A stretch of 64,000 nucleotides of DNA from assembly GCA_963766765.1 (NCBI GenBank), contig CAVYBR010000001.1, forward strand, positions 62,001 through 126,000, read 5' to 3'. Below the pieces are notes generated by a model, which was not told the DNA's origin, made no database searches, and saw only the letters and a program-made list of their open reading frames with translations. A program made the translations under genes and the position numbers. Positions 8,340 through 16,570 of this stretch are shown here, one piece after another; within the stretch, counting starts at the first letter, position 1, and the number at the start of each line of letters is the position of its first letter. Source of the DNA: JACCQS01 sp963766765. GTDB lineage: Bacteria > Actinomycetota > Actinomycetes > Mycobacteriales > Geodermatophilaceae.

Positions 8340-8722
8340 GCACGTCTCAACACGATCCCCAGGCCAACCTGTCTCCCGAGCAACGGGCGGTGCTGCACCG
8401 CGAATTGCTCGATGCGCTCGATCGGGCAAGGAGCGACCTCTCCGCCGCGCGGCACGATTTCCAGACGATCGTCGAAGCCTCCGCCCAGTCCAATGCCGAC
8501 GACGAGCATGACCCGGAGGGATCCACGATCGCCTTCGAACGGGCGCAAGTCAGTTCCCGGATCGAGCGTGCTGTGGCCGCCGACTCGGCCGCAGCCCAGG
8601 CGCTCACACGATGGGACGCAGGCATTTACGGCGTCTGCGAGATCTGCGGCACGTCGATCGGCTATGAACGACTGCTGGCCCGGCCGGCGACGACACGGTG
8701 CGTCGACCACGCCGGTCGCTGA
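8336..8722 (+). CDS. TraR/DksA-family zinc-finger protein
   Basis: 128-residue protein with a coiled helical N-terminal half (residues 20-85, acidic and Ala-rich) and a C-terminal zinc motif of the form C-x2-C-x17-C-x2-H (CEIC ... RCVDH). DksA-type proteins bind the RNA polymerase secondary channel; most have a fourth Cys where this one has His. Actinobacterial members are of unclear function. GTG 8336 overlaps the stop of the permease gene. Confidence 0.8.
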   Translation: MSTSQHDPQANLSPEQRAVLHRELLDALDRARSDLSAARHDFQTIVEASAQSNADDEHDPEGSTIAFERAQVSSRIERAVAADSAAAQALTRWDAGIYGVCEICGTSIGYERLLARPATTRCVDHAGR

Positions 8723-8767
8723 CCGCAACCGAGAGGAATCCCCTCGACGGCGCGCCCGCTACGCACC

Positions 8768-8773
8768 TACCGT
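8768..8773 (+). promoter_or_regulatory. -10 element TACCGT for the first GNAT gene
   Basis: TACCGT lies 7 bases before GTG 8781. The same 22-base pattern of hexamer, spacer and start recurs, with 5 changes, in front of the second GNAT copy. Confidence 0.6.
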
Positions 8774-8780
8774 GCCTGCT

Positions 8781-9794
8781 GTGAGCGCCGATCTCAGTGA
8801 CGAGCAAGCGACAGATGAGTTGACCTGGCGGCCGTTACGGCGCACGGACACGGCCGCGCTGACGCAGCTCATGGCTGCCGCCGAGGAAGTGGACGTCACT
8901 GAAGAGAGATACGACGAGGAGGACGTCGTCGAGCACTACTTCAGCGGCCTGGTCGATCTGGACGCCGACACGCGCCTGGTCTGGCGCGGCGACGAACTGA
9001 TCGGATACGCCGAGGTCTGGGGCCAGCGTCACGTCCGCGAGGTTCACACGGTGTGGCTCGGCGGGACCGTGCACCCCGACCATCGGCGTTGCGGCCTGGG
9101 CCGGGAACTACTGCGCTGGGAGTTCGGCCGCGCCGAGGAGTTGCACGCGCAGCGGCATCCTTCGGTTCCCGCGAACCTGCTGTGCACCGCGTCCGAGGCC
9201 AACGTCGGGCTCGCCGCGCTGGCCCGCAGCGAGGGTCTGCAGGAGATCCGCTTCTGGTTCGAGATGAAGCGCCCGCTGGACACCGATGCGCCGCTCCCGG
9301 CCGTACAACCTGTCCCCGGCGTACGGATCGAGACGTTCGACAGCAGTCGCGATGACGACCTCCGCCACGTGCACAACGCCACCTTCAACGGTCACTTCGG
9401 AACCACCGAACGTGACTCGGAGGAGTGGAAGAACTACTTCACCGGTGCTCGGGCGTTCCGTCCGGACCTGTCCCTGCTCGCCGTCGAAGACGACGGCGAC
9501 GCGATCGCCGGCTACCTGCTGGCCTACGTCTACGACGCCGACATGTTGGCCACTGGCCGGCGAGAGGTCTACATCGGCCAGCTCGGCACCATGCCGAGCT
9601 TCCGGGGACGCGGCATCGGAACGGCGCTGATGGCCGCCGGCTTGGCGACCTGGTCCGCGGCTGGCCAGCAAGAGGCCAACCTCGGCGTGGACGCGGCGAA
9701 CGAGACCGGAGCGCTGGGGCTCTACGAGCGGGCCGGATTCACCGTGCACAAGCGCTCGACCAGTTGGGGCCGCACAGTGGCCGCCCAGCCGTAA
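8781..9794 (+). CDS. Double-domain GNAT N-acetyltransferase, copy 1
   Basis: 337 residues with two GNAT folds in tandem. The first half carries HRRCGLGRELL (acetyl-CoA loop, about residue 101), the second FRGRGIGTALM (about residue 274) followed by LGVDAANETGALGLYERAGF, the usual C-terminal GNAT signature. The layout resembles the mycothiol synthase/MshD type of two-domain acetyltransferase, but I see no basis to name the substrate. GTG 8781 is chosen over GTG 8772 because of the 7-base distance to the -10 element. The adjacent gene is a clear tandem duplicate. Confidence 0.85.
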   Translation: MSADLSDEQATDELTWRPLRRTDTAALTQLMAAAEEVDVTEERYDEEDVVEHYFSGLVDLDADTRLVWRGDELIGYAEVWGQRHVREVHTVWLGGTVHPDHRRCGLGRELLRWEFGRAEELHAQRHPSVPANLLCTASEANVGLAALARSEGLQEIRFWFEMKRPLDTDAPLPAVQPVPGVRIETFDSSRDDDLRHVHNATFNGHFGTTERDSEEWKNYFTGARAFRPDLSLLAVEDDGDAIAGYLLAYVYDADMLATGRREVYIGQLGTMPSFRGRGIGTALMAAGLATWSAAGQQEANLGVDAANETGALGLYERAGFTVHKRSTSWGRTVAAQP

Positions 9795-9868
9795 CGACTT
9801 CGTCGTCCCTGCCGGTCCGCCGATCTGCGAGGGAAACAATTCGGTCGACCTGCCGCCGACCCCGTACC

Positions 9869-9874
9869 TACCCT
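9869..9874 (+). promoter_or_regulatory. -10 element TACCCT for the second GNAT gene
   Basis: TACCCT lies 7 bases before GTG 9882, exactly as in the first copy, showing that the promoter was duplicated with the gene. Confidence 0.6.
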
Positions 9875-9881
9875 GACTGCC

Positions 9882-10901
9882 GTGAGTACCGAGCTGAGCC
9901 AAGCGCGGCCGCCCGGCGAACTGACCTGGCGGCCGCTCCGCCGTGAGGACGCCGCCGCCCTGACCGAGCTCATGGCGGCCGCCGAGGCCGTTGACCACAC
10001 GGAGGAGAACTACGACGAGGACGACGTCGTCGAGGACTTCATGAACGATCTGATCGATCTCGAGGCGGACACCCGGCTGGTCTGGGACGGGAAGCGGCTG
10101 ATCGCGTACGCACTGGTCTCCGGCATGCGCCGGGTCAGCGACGTGCATTCGGTCTTTGCCTCGGGCACCGTCCACCCCGACTACCGGCGGCGCGGACTCG
10201 GCCGAGAACTGTTGCGTTGGAGCCTTGCCCGAGCAGAACGTTTGCACGCCGAGCGGCATCCCACGGTCGCGGCCAATCTCCTGGTCCATGTCGCAGAGCA
10301 GAATGTCGGGCTCGCCGCTCTGGCCAAGTCCGAGGGACTTGACGAAATACGCTTCTGGTTCGACATGATCCGTACGCTGGAAAATCCGGATCCTCCGCTG
10401 GCCGACGTGCAGCCGGCCCGCGGCGTCCGCATCGAGCCCTTCGACATCAGCCGGGACGAGGAAGTCCGTCAAGCCCACAACACGGCCTTCGACGGGCACT
10501 TCGGTTCCACCGAGCGCGATCCCGATGAGTGGCAGCACTACTTCACCGGTGCGCGAGCGTTCCGGCCGGATCTGTCGTTGCTCGCCGTCGAAGATGACGC
10601 CGGCGCCGCCCTAGCGGGGTACCTGCTGGCGTACGTGTACGCGGCTGACGTGCTGGCCAACGGGCGGCGGGAGGTCTATCTGGGTCAGATCGGAACGCTT
10701 CCCGACTTCCGCGGCCGGGGCGTGGGGTCGGCGCTGCTGGCAACGGCGTTGCGCAACTGGTCGGCCGCCGGGCATCAGGTGACCTCCCTGGGCGTGGACA
10801 CCGCTAACGGCACTGGAGCGCTGGGGCTCTATGAGCGGGCCGGCTACCGGGTCCAAAAGCGCTCGTCGAGCTGGGGTCGAAGGCTCGCCGCCAAGACCTG
10901 A
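9882..10901 (+). CDS. Double-domain GNAT N-acetyltransferase, copy 2
   Basis: 339 residues, collinear with the preceding gene over its full length and clearly its paralogue: ELTWRPLRR, the DEDDVVE-type acidic stretch, GTVHPDYRRRGLGRELL, FTGARAFRPDLSLLAVEDD and FRGRGVGSALL all recur. Differences are spread along the length, so the duplication is not recent. Both acetyl-CoA loops are intact, so both halves could be active. It has its own leaderless-type promoter. The substrate is unknown. Confidence 0.85.
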   Translation: MSTELSQARPPGELTWRPLRREDAAALTELMAAAEAVDHTEENYDEDDVVEDFMNDLIDLEADTRLVWDGKRLIAYALVSGMRRVSDVHSVFASGTVHPDYRRRGLGRELLRWSLARAERLHAERHPTVAANLLVHVAEQNVGLAALAKSEGLDEIRFWFDMIRTLENPDPPLADVQPARGVRIEPFDISRDEEVRQAHNTAFDGHFGSTERDPDEWQHYFTGARAFRPDLSLLAVEDDAGAALAGYLLAYVYAADVLANGRREVYLGQIGTLPDFRGRGVGSALLATALRNWSAAGHQVTSLGVDTANGTGALGLYERAGYRVQKRSSSWGRRLAAKT

Positions 10902-10943
10902 ATCCGTCTCGGGTTGGGGCGGCTCGGCTGTCCGCAGCTGTCG

Positions 10944-10949
10944 TACGGT
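10944..10949 (+). promoter_or_regulatory. -10 element TACGGT for the SnoaL-like gene
   Basis: TACGGT is 6 bases before GTG 10956, within the 54-base gap after the second GNAT gene. Confidence 0.55.
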
Positions 10950-10955
10950 CGCCTC

Positions 10956-11330
10956 GTGGACGTGACGAGACAGCTCATCGAACGATTTCTGGCCACCCTC
11001 GAGAACCGTGACTGGGCGGGTTTCGCGGCGGTGTTGCATCCGGAGGTGGTGTACGAGATTCCGCAGAGCCGGGAGCGGATCCGGAGTCGGGACCGGTATG
11101 TGCAGTTCAACCAGGAATATCCGGGGGACTGGCATGTGTCGCCAACCCAGATCCTTGCCGATGGTGACGCCGGGGTGGCGCGGTTCGAGTGGCGGGTGGG
11201 GGACTCGCCGGTCGAGGAGGCGTTCGTGTTCTTCGGGGTGCGAGATGGGTTGCTGGCTACCGTCACCGATTTCTGGCCGGAGTCCTACGACCCGCCGCCC
11301 GGTCGAGAGCATTTAGTCGAGCGCTGGTGA
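10956..11330 (+). CDS. SnoaL/NTF2-like protein
   Basis: 124-residue protein with the NTF2-like cone fold pattern: an N-terminal helix (IERFLATLENRDWAGFAAVLHPEVVYEIPQ), then alternating strands with RDRYVQFNQEYPGDW and a C-terminal acidic-aromatic stretch. Proteins of this type include small isomerases and polyketide cyclases as well as many of unknown role; the usual annotation is nuclear transport factor 2 family protein. The start is set by the -10 hexamer. It overlaps the next gene by a GTGA. Confidence 0.75.
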   Translation: MDVTRQLIERFLATLENRDWAGFAAVLHPEVVYEIPQSRERIRSRDRYVQFNQEYPGDWHVSPTQILADGDAGVARFEWRVGDSPVEEAFVFFGVRDGLLATVTDFWPESYDPPPGREHLVERW

Positions 11331-11761
11331 GCGAACCTGGTACCGGCGCAATCCCGACCGCCCTGGTAGTCGACATGGCCAACGTTGTCGGCTCGGTCCC
11401 GGATGGCTGGTGGCGCGATCGTCGGGGCGCTGCCGAGCGTCTGCTCGGCGGTCTCGCCGCGCTGGCTGGCGCCACCGTGACCGACCCCGCCGGAGAACCC
11501 GCCCACCTCGTCCGCATCATCGCTGTGCTGGAGGGCGCGGCGAAGTCCGCCACCGATCCCGACAGCGCCCCGAGCGGGCTGGAGATCATCCGGGCGAGCG
11601 GCTCCGGGGATGACGAGATCGCACAGCGGGTTACCGACGTGCTGGACGCCCATGAGCGAGTCCTGGTCGTGACCGCAGATCGCGGCCTGCGCCAACGGCT
11701 GGCATCCGGGATTACAACAACCGGTCCGGCCTGGCTCAATGCCCTGCTCGGCCGAGGCTGA
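11327..11761 (+). CDS. PIN/NYN-like protein, usually annotated NTP pyrophosphohydrolase
   Basis: 144-residue protein conserved in actinobacteria. It starts with TALVVDMANVVGSVPDGWWRDR, an Asp-x2-Asn motif like the first acidic site of PIN/NYN nucleases, and continues with SGSGDDEIAQRV and VVTADRGLRQRL, which supply the later acidic residues. That arrangement suggests a metal-dependent RNase fold; the common database label of pyrophosphohydrolase is not supported by any motif I can see. GTG 11327 overlaps the stop of the SnoaL gene. Confidence 0.65.
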   Translation: MSEPGTGAIPTALVVDMANVVGSVPDGWWRDRRGAAERLLGGLAALAGATVTDPAGEPAHLVRIIAVLEGAAKSATDPDSAPSGLEIIRASGSGDDEIAQRVTDVLDAHERVLVVTADRGLRQRLASGITTTGPAWLNALLGRG

Positions 11762-11784
11762 TCTGCCGCCGGCCGGCAGCGCCC

Positions 11785-11943
11785 TTAGAGGCTTTGGACC
11801 GTCGCGATGACCGGGACCAAGGCGAAGAAGAGCAGACCGAGAGCTAGGAGGTTCACCTTCGTGCCTGCCACCTTGGGGGCGAAGGCCGCCGCGGCGAAGC
11901 AAGCGGCCGCGGCGATGTACAGAAGGAGATAGAGGGCTGTCAT
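11785..11943 (-). CDS. Small two-helix membrane protein, 52 residues
   Basis: A short gene on the minus strand facing the preceding gene. It encodes MTALYLLLYIAAAACFAAAA, a short basic loop (PKVAGTKV), then a second hydrophobic run (LLALGLLFFALVPVIATV). An AT-rich stretch and a weak purine box precede the ATG at 11943. Composition and codon use are those of a real membrane peptide rather than a shadow of another frame. Function unknown; similar two-helix peptides are common hypothetical genes in actinobacteria. Confidence 0.65.
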   Translation of the reverse strand: MTALYLLLYIAAAACFAAAAFAPKVAGTKVNLLALGLLFFALVPVIATVQSL

Positions 11944-12034
11944 GGCCGGACCCTAGCGACGGATCGCTGCACATCCGAGGATCGCCGCATCACAATTCGG
12001 AATCTCTCGGCGACGCCTCACGTTATGGTGGATG

Positions 12035-12040
12035 CATAAC
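12035..12040 (+). promoter_or_regulatory. -10 element CATAAC for ssrA
   Basis: TG-CATAAC followed by TACATA and then the first G of the mature tmRNA six bases later. The preceding TG could make it an extended -10. No good -35 is visible. Confidence 0.45.
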
Positions 12041-12046
12041 TACATA

Positions 12047-12415
12047 GGGGGTGAATGGTCTCGACTTCGTCCGTCGAGGCAGGGGAAGCGGGCCGAGGAA
12101 GGCAACGATGAGCTCGTTAACCACGCGTTGCAAAAAAATCAAGCGCCGACAACAGTCAGCGCGACTTTGCTCTCGCTGCCTAAGCGAGGCTGAAGTCCGT
12201 CAGACCGGGAGGGCCTCCGGCCCGGACCCTGGCGTCGCAAGGAGGATCACCGTACGACCCGGTTGCGGGGACGTGCGGGAAATCAAACAGCAACTGGGCC
12301 CGTCACACCGACTAGTTCACACGATCGGTGGGGCCGAGTAGAGGCGATGTGAGCTGCGCCCGGAGAAGCCCTGTCTTAGCGCCGAAGGACCCGGGTTCGA
12401 TTCCCGGCACCTCCA
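12047..12415 (+). ncRNA. ssrA: tmRNA (transfer-messenger RNA)
   Basis: 369-base tmRNA. The acceptor stem forms between GGGGGTG (12047-12053) and CACCTCC (12408-12414) with discriminator A; the T-arm is CCGGG-TTCGATT-CCCGG. The tag frame starts at the resume codon GCA (12130) and encodes AKKSSADNSQRDFALAA followed by TAA (12181-12183); the ALAA end is the usual degradation signal. CCA is not encoded (CTA follows), so it must be added enzymatically. SmpB, its protein partner, is encoded upstream. Apparent reading frames across this region are not genes. Confidence 0.95.
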
Positions 12416-12448
12416 CTAGTGAAACCGCAGGTTAAGGCCACTCAGACT

Positions 12449-13393
12449 TCAGCTGCGGTCGGCCCGGCGACGTGCGTGCGGCGGGTCACCTCGCCCTTTG
12501 TCCGGCTCGGCGGATCCGCGCTCGACGGTCAGTCGGCGAATGCTCGGGCGGGGTGGTCCTCCTTTGACCCTGTACATCGCGATATCAGCCTCAGCCAGCA
12601 GATCGGCCGGCAAGGCGTCCGGTGAACTCACGGCGATGCCGATACTCGCGTACACCGGCACGTTCTTGTCGCCTACCGGTACCCCACGGGCCAGTTCTTT
12701 CTCGAGCCGAGACCGGAGCCGGCCGACTTCTGAGCCATCGGCCATGTCCTCGAGGATGACGACGAACTCGTCACCGCCGACCCGGGCGCAGGTGTCGCTG
12801 TCACGGACGCATTCTTTGAGGCGCTTGGCGACGGCGATGAGCAATTGATCGCCTGCGGCGTGCCCGTGCTGATCGTTGACCGATTTGAACTGGTCGAGAT
12901 CGATGTAGAGAACCGCAACGACTGTCCTGAACCGGCTGGAACGCGCCAGTGCGTGGGTGAGCCGGTCGAGCAGAAGCCGTCGGTTCGGCAGCCCGGTCAG
13001 GCTGTCGTGCAGAAGTTCGTGAGTCAGCCGGGCCTCAGTCTGGCGCGCCTGGGTTGCGGCTTCCGCAGCGGCAGCGACCAGCGCCGTCTTGGCGTTGACC
13101 GCGACTCCTATGGCGCCTCCCGCGGTCGCGGCGGAATCAGCCACGCGGCGAGCTGTTGCCAGCAACGAGTCGAGGGGACTTTCGCCAACTGACGTGGTGC
13201 CTATGACCCCTGCGGCTGCGCTGAGGAGGTCGACCAGGTCTTTGGCCACGAGTTCTGCATTGGCGATGGCTGCCACGGCAAGTGCAGCCGCCGTGGAGCC
13301 CTCCGTCATCGGAGCTGGCTGGATCTCGTCAGTCTGATCACGTCCCGGGGCGACATGAGGCGCTCCTTGTGCTGATCGCTGTGCCAAGTCCAC
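12449..13393 (-). CDS. GGDEF-domain diguanylate cyclase
   Basis: 314 residues. The N-terminal ~115 residues are Ala-rich helices (probable sensor/coiled region without clear membrane segments), followed by a GGDEF domain beginning HDSLTGLPNRRLLLDRL. The active-site loop reads ARVGGDEFVVIL, so the catalytic residues for making cyclic di-GMP from two GTP are present. The C-terminus has a basic tail after YRVKGG. GTG 13393 is preceded by GGGGAGA at a good distance. It converges with ssrA, with only 33 bases between. No EAL domain is present. Confidence 0.88.
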   Translation of the reverse strand: MDLAQRSAQGAPHVAPGRDQTDEIQPAPMTEGSTAAALAVAAIANAELVAKDLVDLLSAAAGVIGTTSVGESPLDSLLATARRVADSAATAGGAIGVAVNAKTALVAAAAEAATQARQTEARLTHELLHDSLTGLPNRRLLLDRLTHALARSSRFRTVVAVLYIDLDQFKSVNDQHGHAAGDQLLIAVAKRLKECVRDSDTCARVGGDEFVVILEDMADGSEVGRLRSRLEKELARGVPVGDKNVPVYASIGIAVSSPDALPADLLAEADIAMYRVKGGPPRPSIRRLTVERGSAEPDKGRGDPPHARRRADRS

Positions 13394-13627
13394 TATGTCT
13401 CCCCGCTACGAGCTTCTCGGACAGTAATCGTCTAATTACACTCCGTCTAGCCAGTTCGTTGGCGCGGCCCCGCGTCACCGTCAGTCACGCGCCGCACGCG
13501 CAGAGTTCCGGGTTGGCCGCCGATTGCGGTCCGCGAACCGTGAGGCGTCCGTCTCGTCTTGACATGGTTGCGCGCGCACGTTCCACTCCGCGCAACCTCG
13601 TGCGCACGAGGTAGCGAGGTGGCGATC
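13394..13627 (+). other. Divergent intergenic region, 234 bases
   Basis: Lies between the divergently oriented GGDEF and phosphoesterase genes. It is locally AT-rich around 13430 (TAATTA, and TACTGT on the minus strand), a probable promoter for the GGDEF gene. I see no RNA structure or repeat in the rest. Confidence 0.4.
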
Positions 13628-16522
13628 GTGAAACTGCGTTCAACCGTATGGACTGAGACCGAGGGTCGGCCGAGACGGTCGGTGCTGACCGGGATTCTCG
13701 CTCTGTTCGCATCGTTGGTGGTCTTCGCTCCCACGAGCGCGACGGCGGCCGGGGCACCGCCAGCCGCGCCGGTGTTGGTTGCGCCGCTGAACGGCGCCAC
13801 ACAGGTCCCCGCAAACTCGAACCTGCGGGTCAACGTCAGCGACCCCGAAGGCGACGCGCTGGACGTGCGGTTCTATGCCCGGCAGCGCGGCGCCACCGTC
13901 GGGACGCCGAACCCGGCCGAGGACTTCACCTTCCTCGTCCTCCCGGACACCCAGAACTACGTCAACAGCGTCGCCAACCGGGCAATCATGGGCCAACAGA
14001 CCCAGTGGGTGGTGAACAACCGAGCAGCCCTCGACATCGCCTTCGTCAGCCATCTCGGTGACATCGTGAACGGCGCCGACAGCGCTACCGAATGGCAGTT
14101 CGCCTCCCAGTACATGTCGACTCTCGACGCCGCCGCAGTACCCAACAGTGTTGTCCCCGGCAACCACGACATGGATGTCGCCACGGGCGTCGCGACGAAC
14201 TACCGGACGTACTTCCCGGTCAGCAGGTACGCCCAGGCCTCGTGGAACTCACCCACTGCTTCCTACGGCGGGTACCTCGGGCAGAACCTGTTCGGGCCCG
14301 ACCCGATCGACCGGGGAAACATGGACAACTTCGCGCTGCTGACCGCCGGCGGCATGGACTTCCTCATCATCAGTCTCGAGTTCAATCCGCCGGACTACGC
14401 GATCGACTGGGCAAAGAAGGTCCTCGCCGCCTATCCGGAGCGGCGCGCGATCCTGGTGACCCACCAGTGGCTGGACACCGATGGGCAGCTCGGCAACTCG
14501 GTCACGCGACCGGGCGGTAACACCCCCGCCCAGGTCTGGTCGAAGTTGATCGCCCCGAGCTGCAGCATCTTCATGATCGTGGGTGGGCACAACCACGACG
14601 GGGACCTCAGTGAGGCCCGGCGGACCGATCTGAATAGCTGCGGTCGCCCGGTCCAACAGCTCCTGTCCGACTACCAGGAGCGTGCGAACGGCGGAAACGG
14701 CTGGCTCCGGTACTACACCTTCCACCCGTCCACGAATCAGATCTCCGCGGTCACGTACTCCCCGAGCCTGAATATGTACGAGACCGACGCGGACAGCGCG
14801 TTCACGTTGCCGTACGACATGAACATCCAGACTCCGGCTCCGTTCGTCCAAGTCGGGTCAACCACGGCCGCATCAGGTACCACCGCGAGCGTCGTGCCGT
14901 CGGGTATCGCTGCCGGAACCACCTACGACTGGTACGCCACGGTCAACGACGGGACGTCCACGACAACCGGTGCGACCTGGTCGTTCAGCACGGCCGCGGC
15001 TGCACCGACGGTGCTCGCCTCGGACAACTTCGGTCGGTCGGTGACCAGCGCCTGGGGCAATGCCGATGTCGGTGGAGTGTGGTCGCTGGCCGGCGGCGCA
15101 GCGCGATTCTCGGTAGCGGGTGGGACCGGTGTGCAAACCGTTCCGACGGGGCTGACCACATCGGCGGCACTCAACGCTGTCTCATCCTCCGCCTCGGACA
15201 CGACGGTCCGGTTCAGCATGGACGCAATGCCGAACGGACCCGTCTACACCACGGTCACCGGGCGGCGGGTGGCGGCGAATGAATATGCGGCCCGGGCGAA
15301 AGTCCTGGTCGGTGGCGCAGTGGAACTGCATGTGATGCGAAACGGCACAGCCCTCGCGGGCGGGGTCCTGAGCGGCGTGACGCTGGCCGCCGGACAGCAG
15401 CTCCAGGTCCGGATACAGGTCGAGGGGACATCCCCGACAACGATCCGGGCGAAGGCTTGGAAAGTCGGCACAACCGAGCCGGTGGCCTGGCGGGTGACCA
15501 CGACGGACGCCACATCGGGATTCCAGGCGCCCGGTGGTGTCGCCTTGACGACATATCTGAGCTCGTCGACGACCAACGGACCGCTCGTTATTCGGTTCGA
15601 CGACCTGCAAGTGAATCCGCTTGGCGCGCCGCCACCCCCGAACGTTCCCCCGACGGCAGCGTTCACCTCGACGGCAGCTGATCTGGCCCTGTCGGTGAAC
15701 GGGTCGGGCTCCACCGACTCGGACGGCACGATCACCTCGTACTCGTGGACATTCGGCGACGGTGCTGTTGCCAGCGGTATCACTGCCTCGCACACGTATG
15801 CCCTGGCCGGGACCTATCCGGTCACCCTGACGGTCACCGATGACGACTCCGCCACGGACTCGGAAACCACATCGGTGACGGTCACGGCACCGCCCGGTCC
15901 GGTGGTTCTGGGCTCGGATTCATTCGGCCGAACGGTCACCGGCGGCTGGGGCAACGCCAACGTCGGCGGGTCGTACTCGCTGAGCGGGGGTAACACTCGG
16001 TTCTCGGTCACCAATGGGGCCGGCATTCAGGTCGTACCGACCGGGGTGACAACTGTCGCAACGTTGGCCGGCGCTTCCTCGTCGGCAGCGGATATGACGG
16101 TCCGGTTCGCGTTGGACGCAATCCCGAACGGTCCGGTCTATGCATTGGTGGCCGGGCGCAGGATCGGTTCGTCGGACTACGCGGCACGCGTCAAGATCCT
16201 GCCCGGGGGTGCGCTGGAGTTCCACATCACCCGAAACGGGACGGCGATCGCGGGCGGCGCCGTCAGCGGGATGACGCTGACGGGTGGGGAGCAGATGCAG
16301 GTACGGCTACAGGTGCAGGGGACGTCTCCGACCACTGTCCGAGCGCGGCTGTGGGAGGTCGCTACGACCGAGCCGACGACGTGGCGGGTGACGACGACAG
16401 ACTCCACGGCGGGCTTGCAGGCGGCCGGTGGCGTGGCGCTGGGCGCCTACCTGAGTTCCTCGGCGACCAACGGTCCGCTCACGATCCGCTTCGACGATCT
16501 GGTGGTCACCCGGCTGGGGTAA
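13628..16522 (+). CDS. Secreted metallophosphoesterase with duplicated beta modules and a PKD domain
   Basis: About 964 residues, exported. Order: basic N-terminus and signal helix (about 15-45, ending TSATAAG), a fibronectin/cadherin-like stretch, a calcineurin-type phosphoesterase (about 100-370: VLPDTQNY, HLGDIVNG, PGNHDMD, VTHQW, GGHNHDGD), a module of about 207 residues starting near 460, a PKD domain (about 671-755, with WTFGDG), and a second copy of the 207-residue module to the C-terminus. All metal-ligand motifs are intact. GTG 13628 follows an AGGTGG box; GTG 13619 is an alternative. The target may be a cell-surface or environmental phosphoester. Confidence 0.88.
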   Translation: MKLRSTVWTETEGRPRRSVLTGILALFASLVVFAPTSATAAGAPPAAPVLVAPLNGATQVPANSNLRVNVSDPEGDALDVRFYARQRGATVGTPNPAEDFTFLVLPDTQNYVNSVANRAIMGQQTQWVVNNRAALDIAFVSHLGDIVNGADSATEWQFASQYMSTLDAAAVPNSVVPGNHDMDVATGVATNYRTYFPVSRYAQASWNSPTASYGGYLGQNLFGPDPIDRGNMDNFALLTAGGMDFLIISLEFNPPDYAIDWAKKVLAAYPERRAILVTHQWLDTDGQLGNSVTRPGGNTPAQVWSKLIAPSCSIFMIVGGHNHDGDLSEARRTDLNSCGRPVQQLLSDYQERANGGNGWLRYYTFHPSTNQISAVTYSPSLNMYETDADSAFTLPYDMNIQTPAPFVQVGSTTAASGTTASVVPSGIAAGTTYDWYATVNDGTSTTTGATWSFSTAAAAPTVLASDNFGRSVTSAWGNADVGGVWSLAGGAARFSVAGGTGVQTVPTGLTTSAALNAVSSSASDTTVRFSMDAMPNGPVYTTVTGRRVAANEYAARAKVLVGGAVELHVMRNGTALAGGVLSGVTLAAGQQLQVRIQVEGTSPTTIRAKAWKVGTTEPVAWRVTTTDATSGFQAPGGVALTTYLSSSTTNGPLVIRFDDLQVNPLGAPPPPNVPPTAAFTSTAADLALSVNGSGSTDSDGTITSYSWTFGDGAVASGITASHTYALAGTYPVTLTVTDDDSATDSETTSVTVTAPPGPVVLGSDSFGRTVTGGWGNANVGGSYSLSGGNTRFSVTNGAGIQVVPTGVTTVATLAGASSSAADMTVRFALDAIPNGPVYALVAGRRIGSSDYAARVKILPGGALEFHITRNGTAIAGGAVSGMTLTGGEQMQVRLQVQGTSPTTVRARLWEVATTEPTTWRVTTTDSTAGLQAAGGVALGAYLSSSATNGPLTIRFDDLVVTRLG

Positions 16523-16570
16523 GTACGCCGACCGTTGCGCGGCCAGGTTCCAGCAAGCGGAGCGGTCAGC

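Noticed and set aside
9108..10538. 476-residue frame opposite the GNAT genes
   Set aside because: Its length follows from the duplication on the other strand; no domain and shadow composition.
12051..12341. 96-residue frame
   Set aside because: Lies wholly inside the tmRNA gene.
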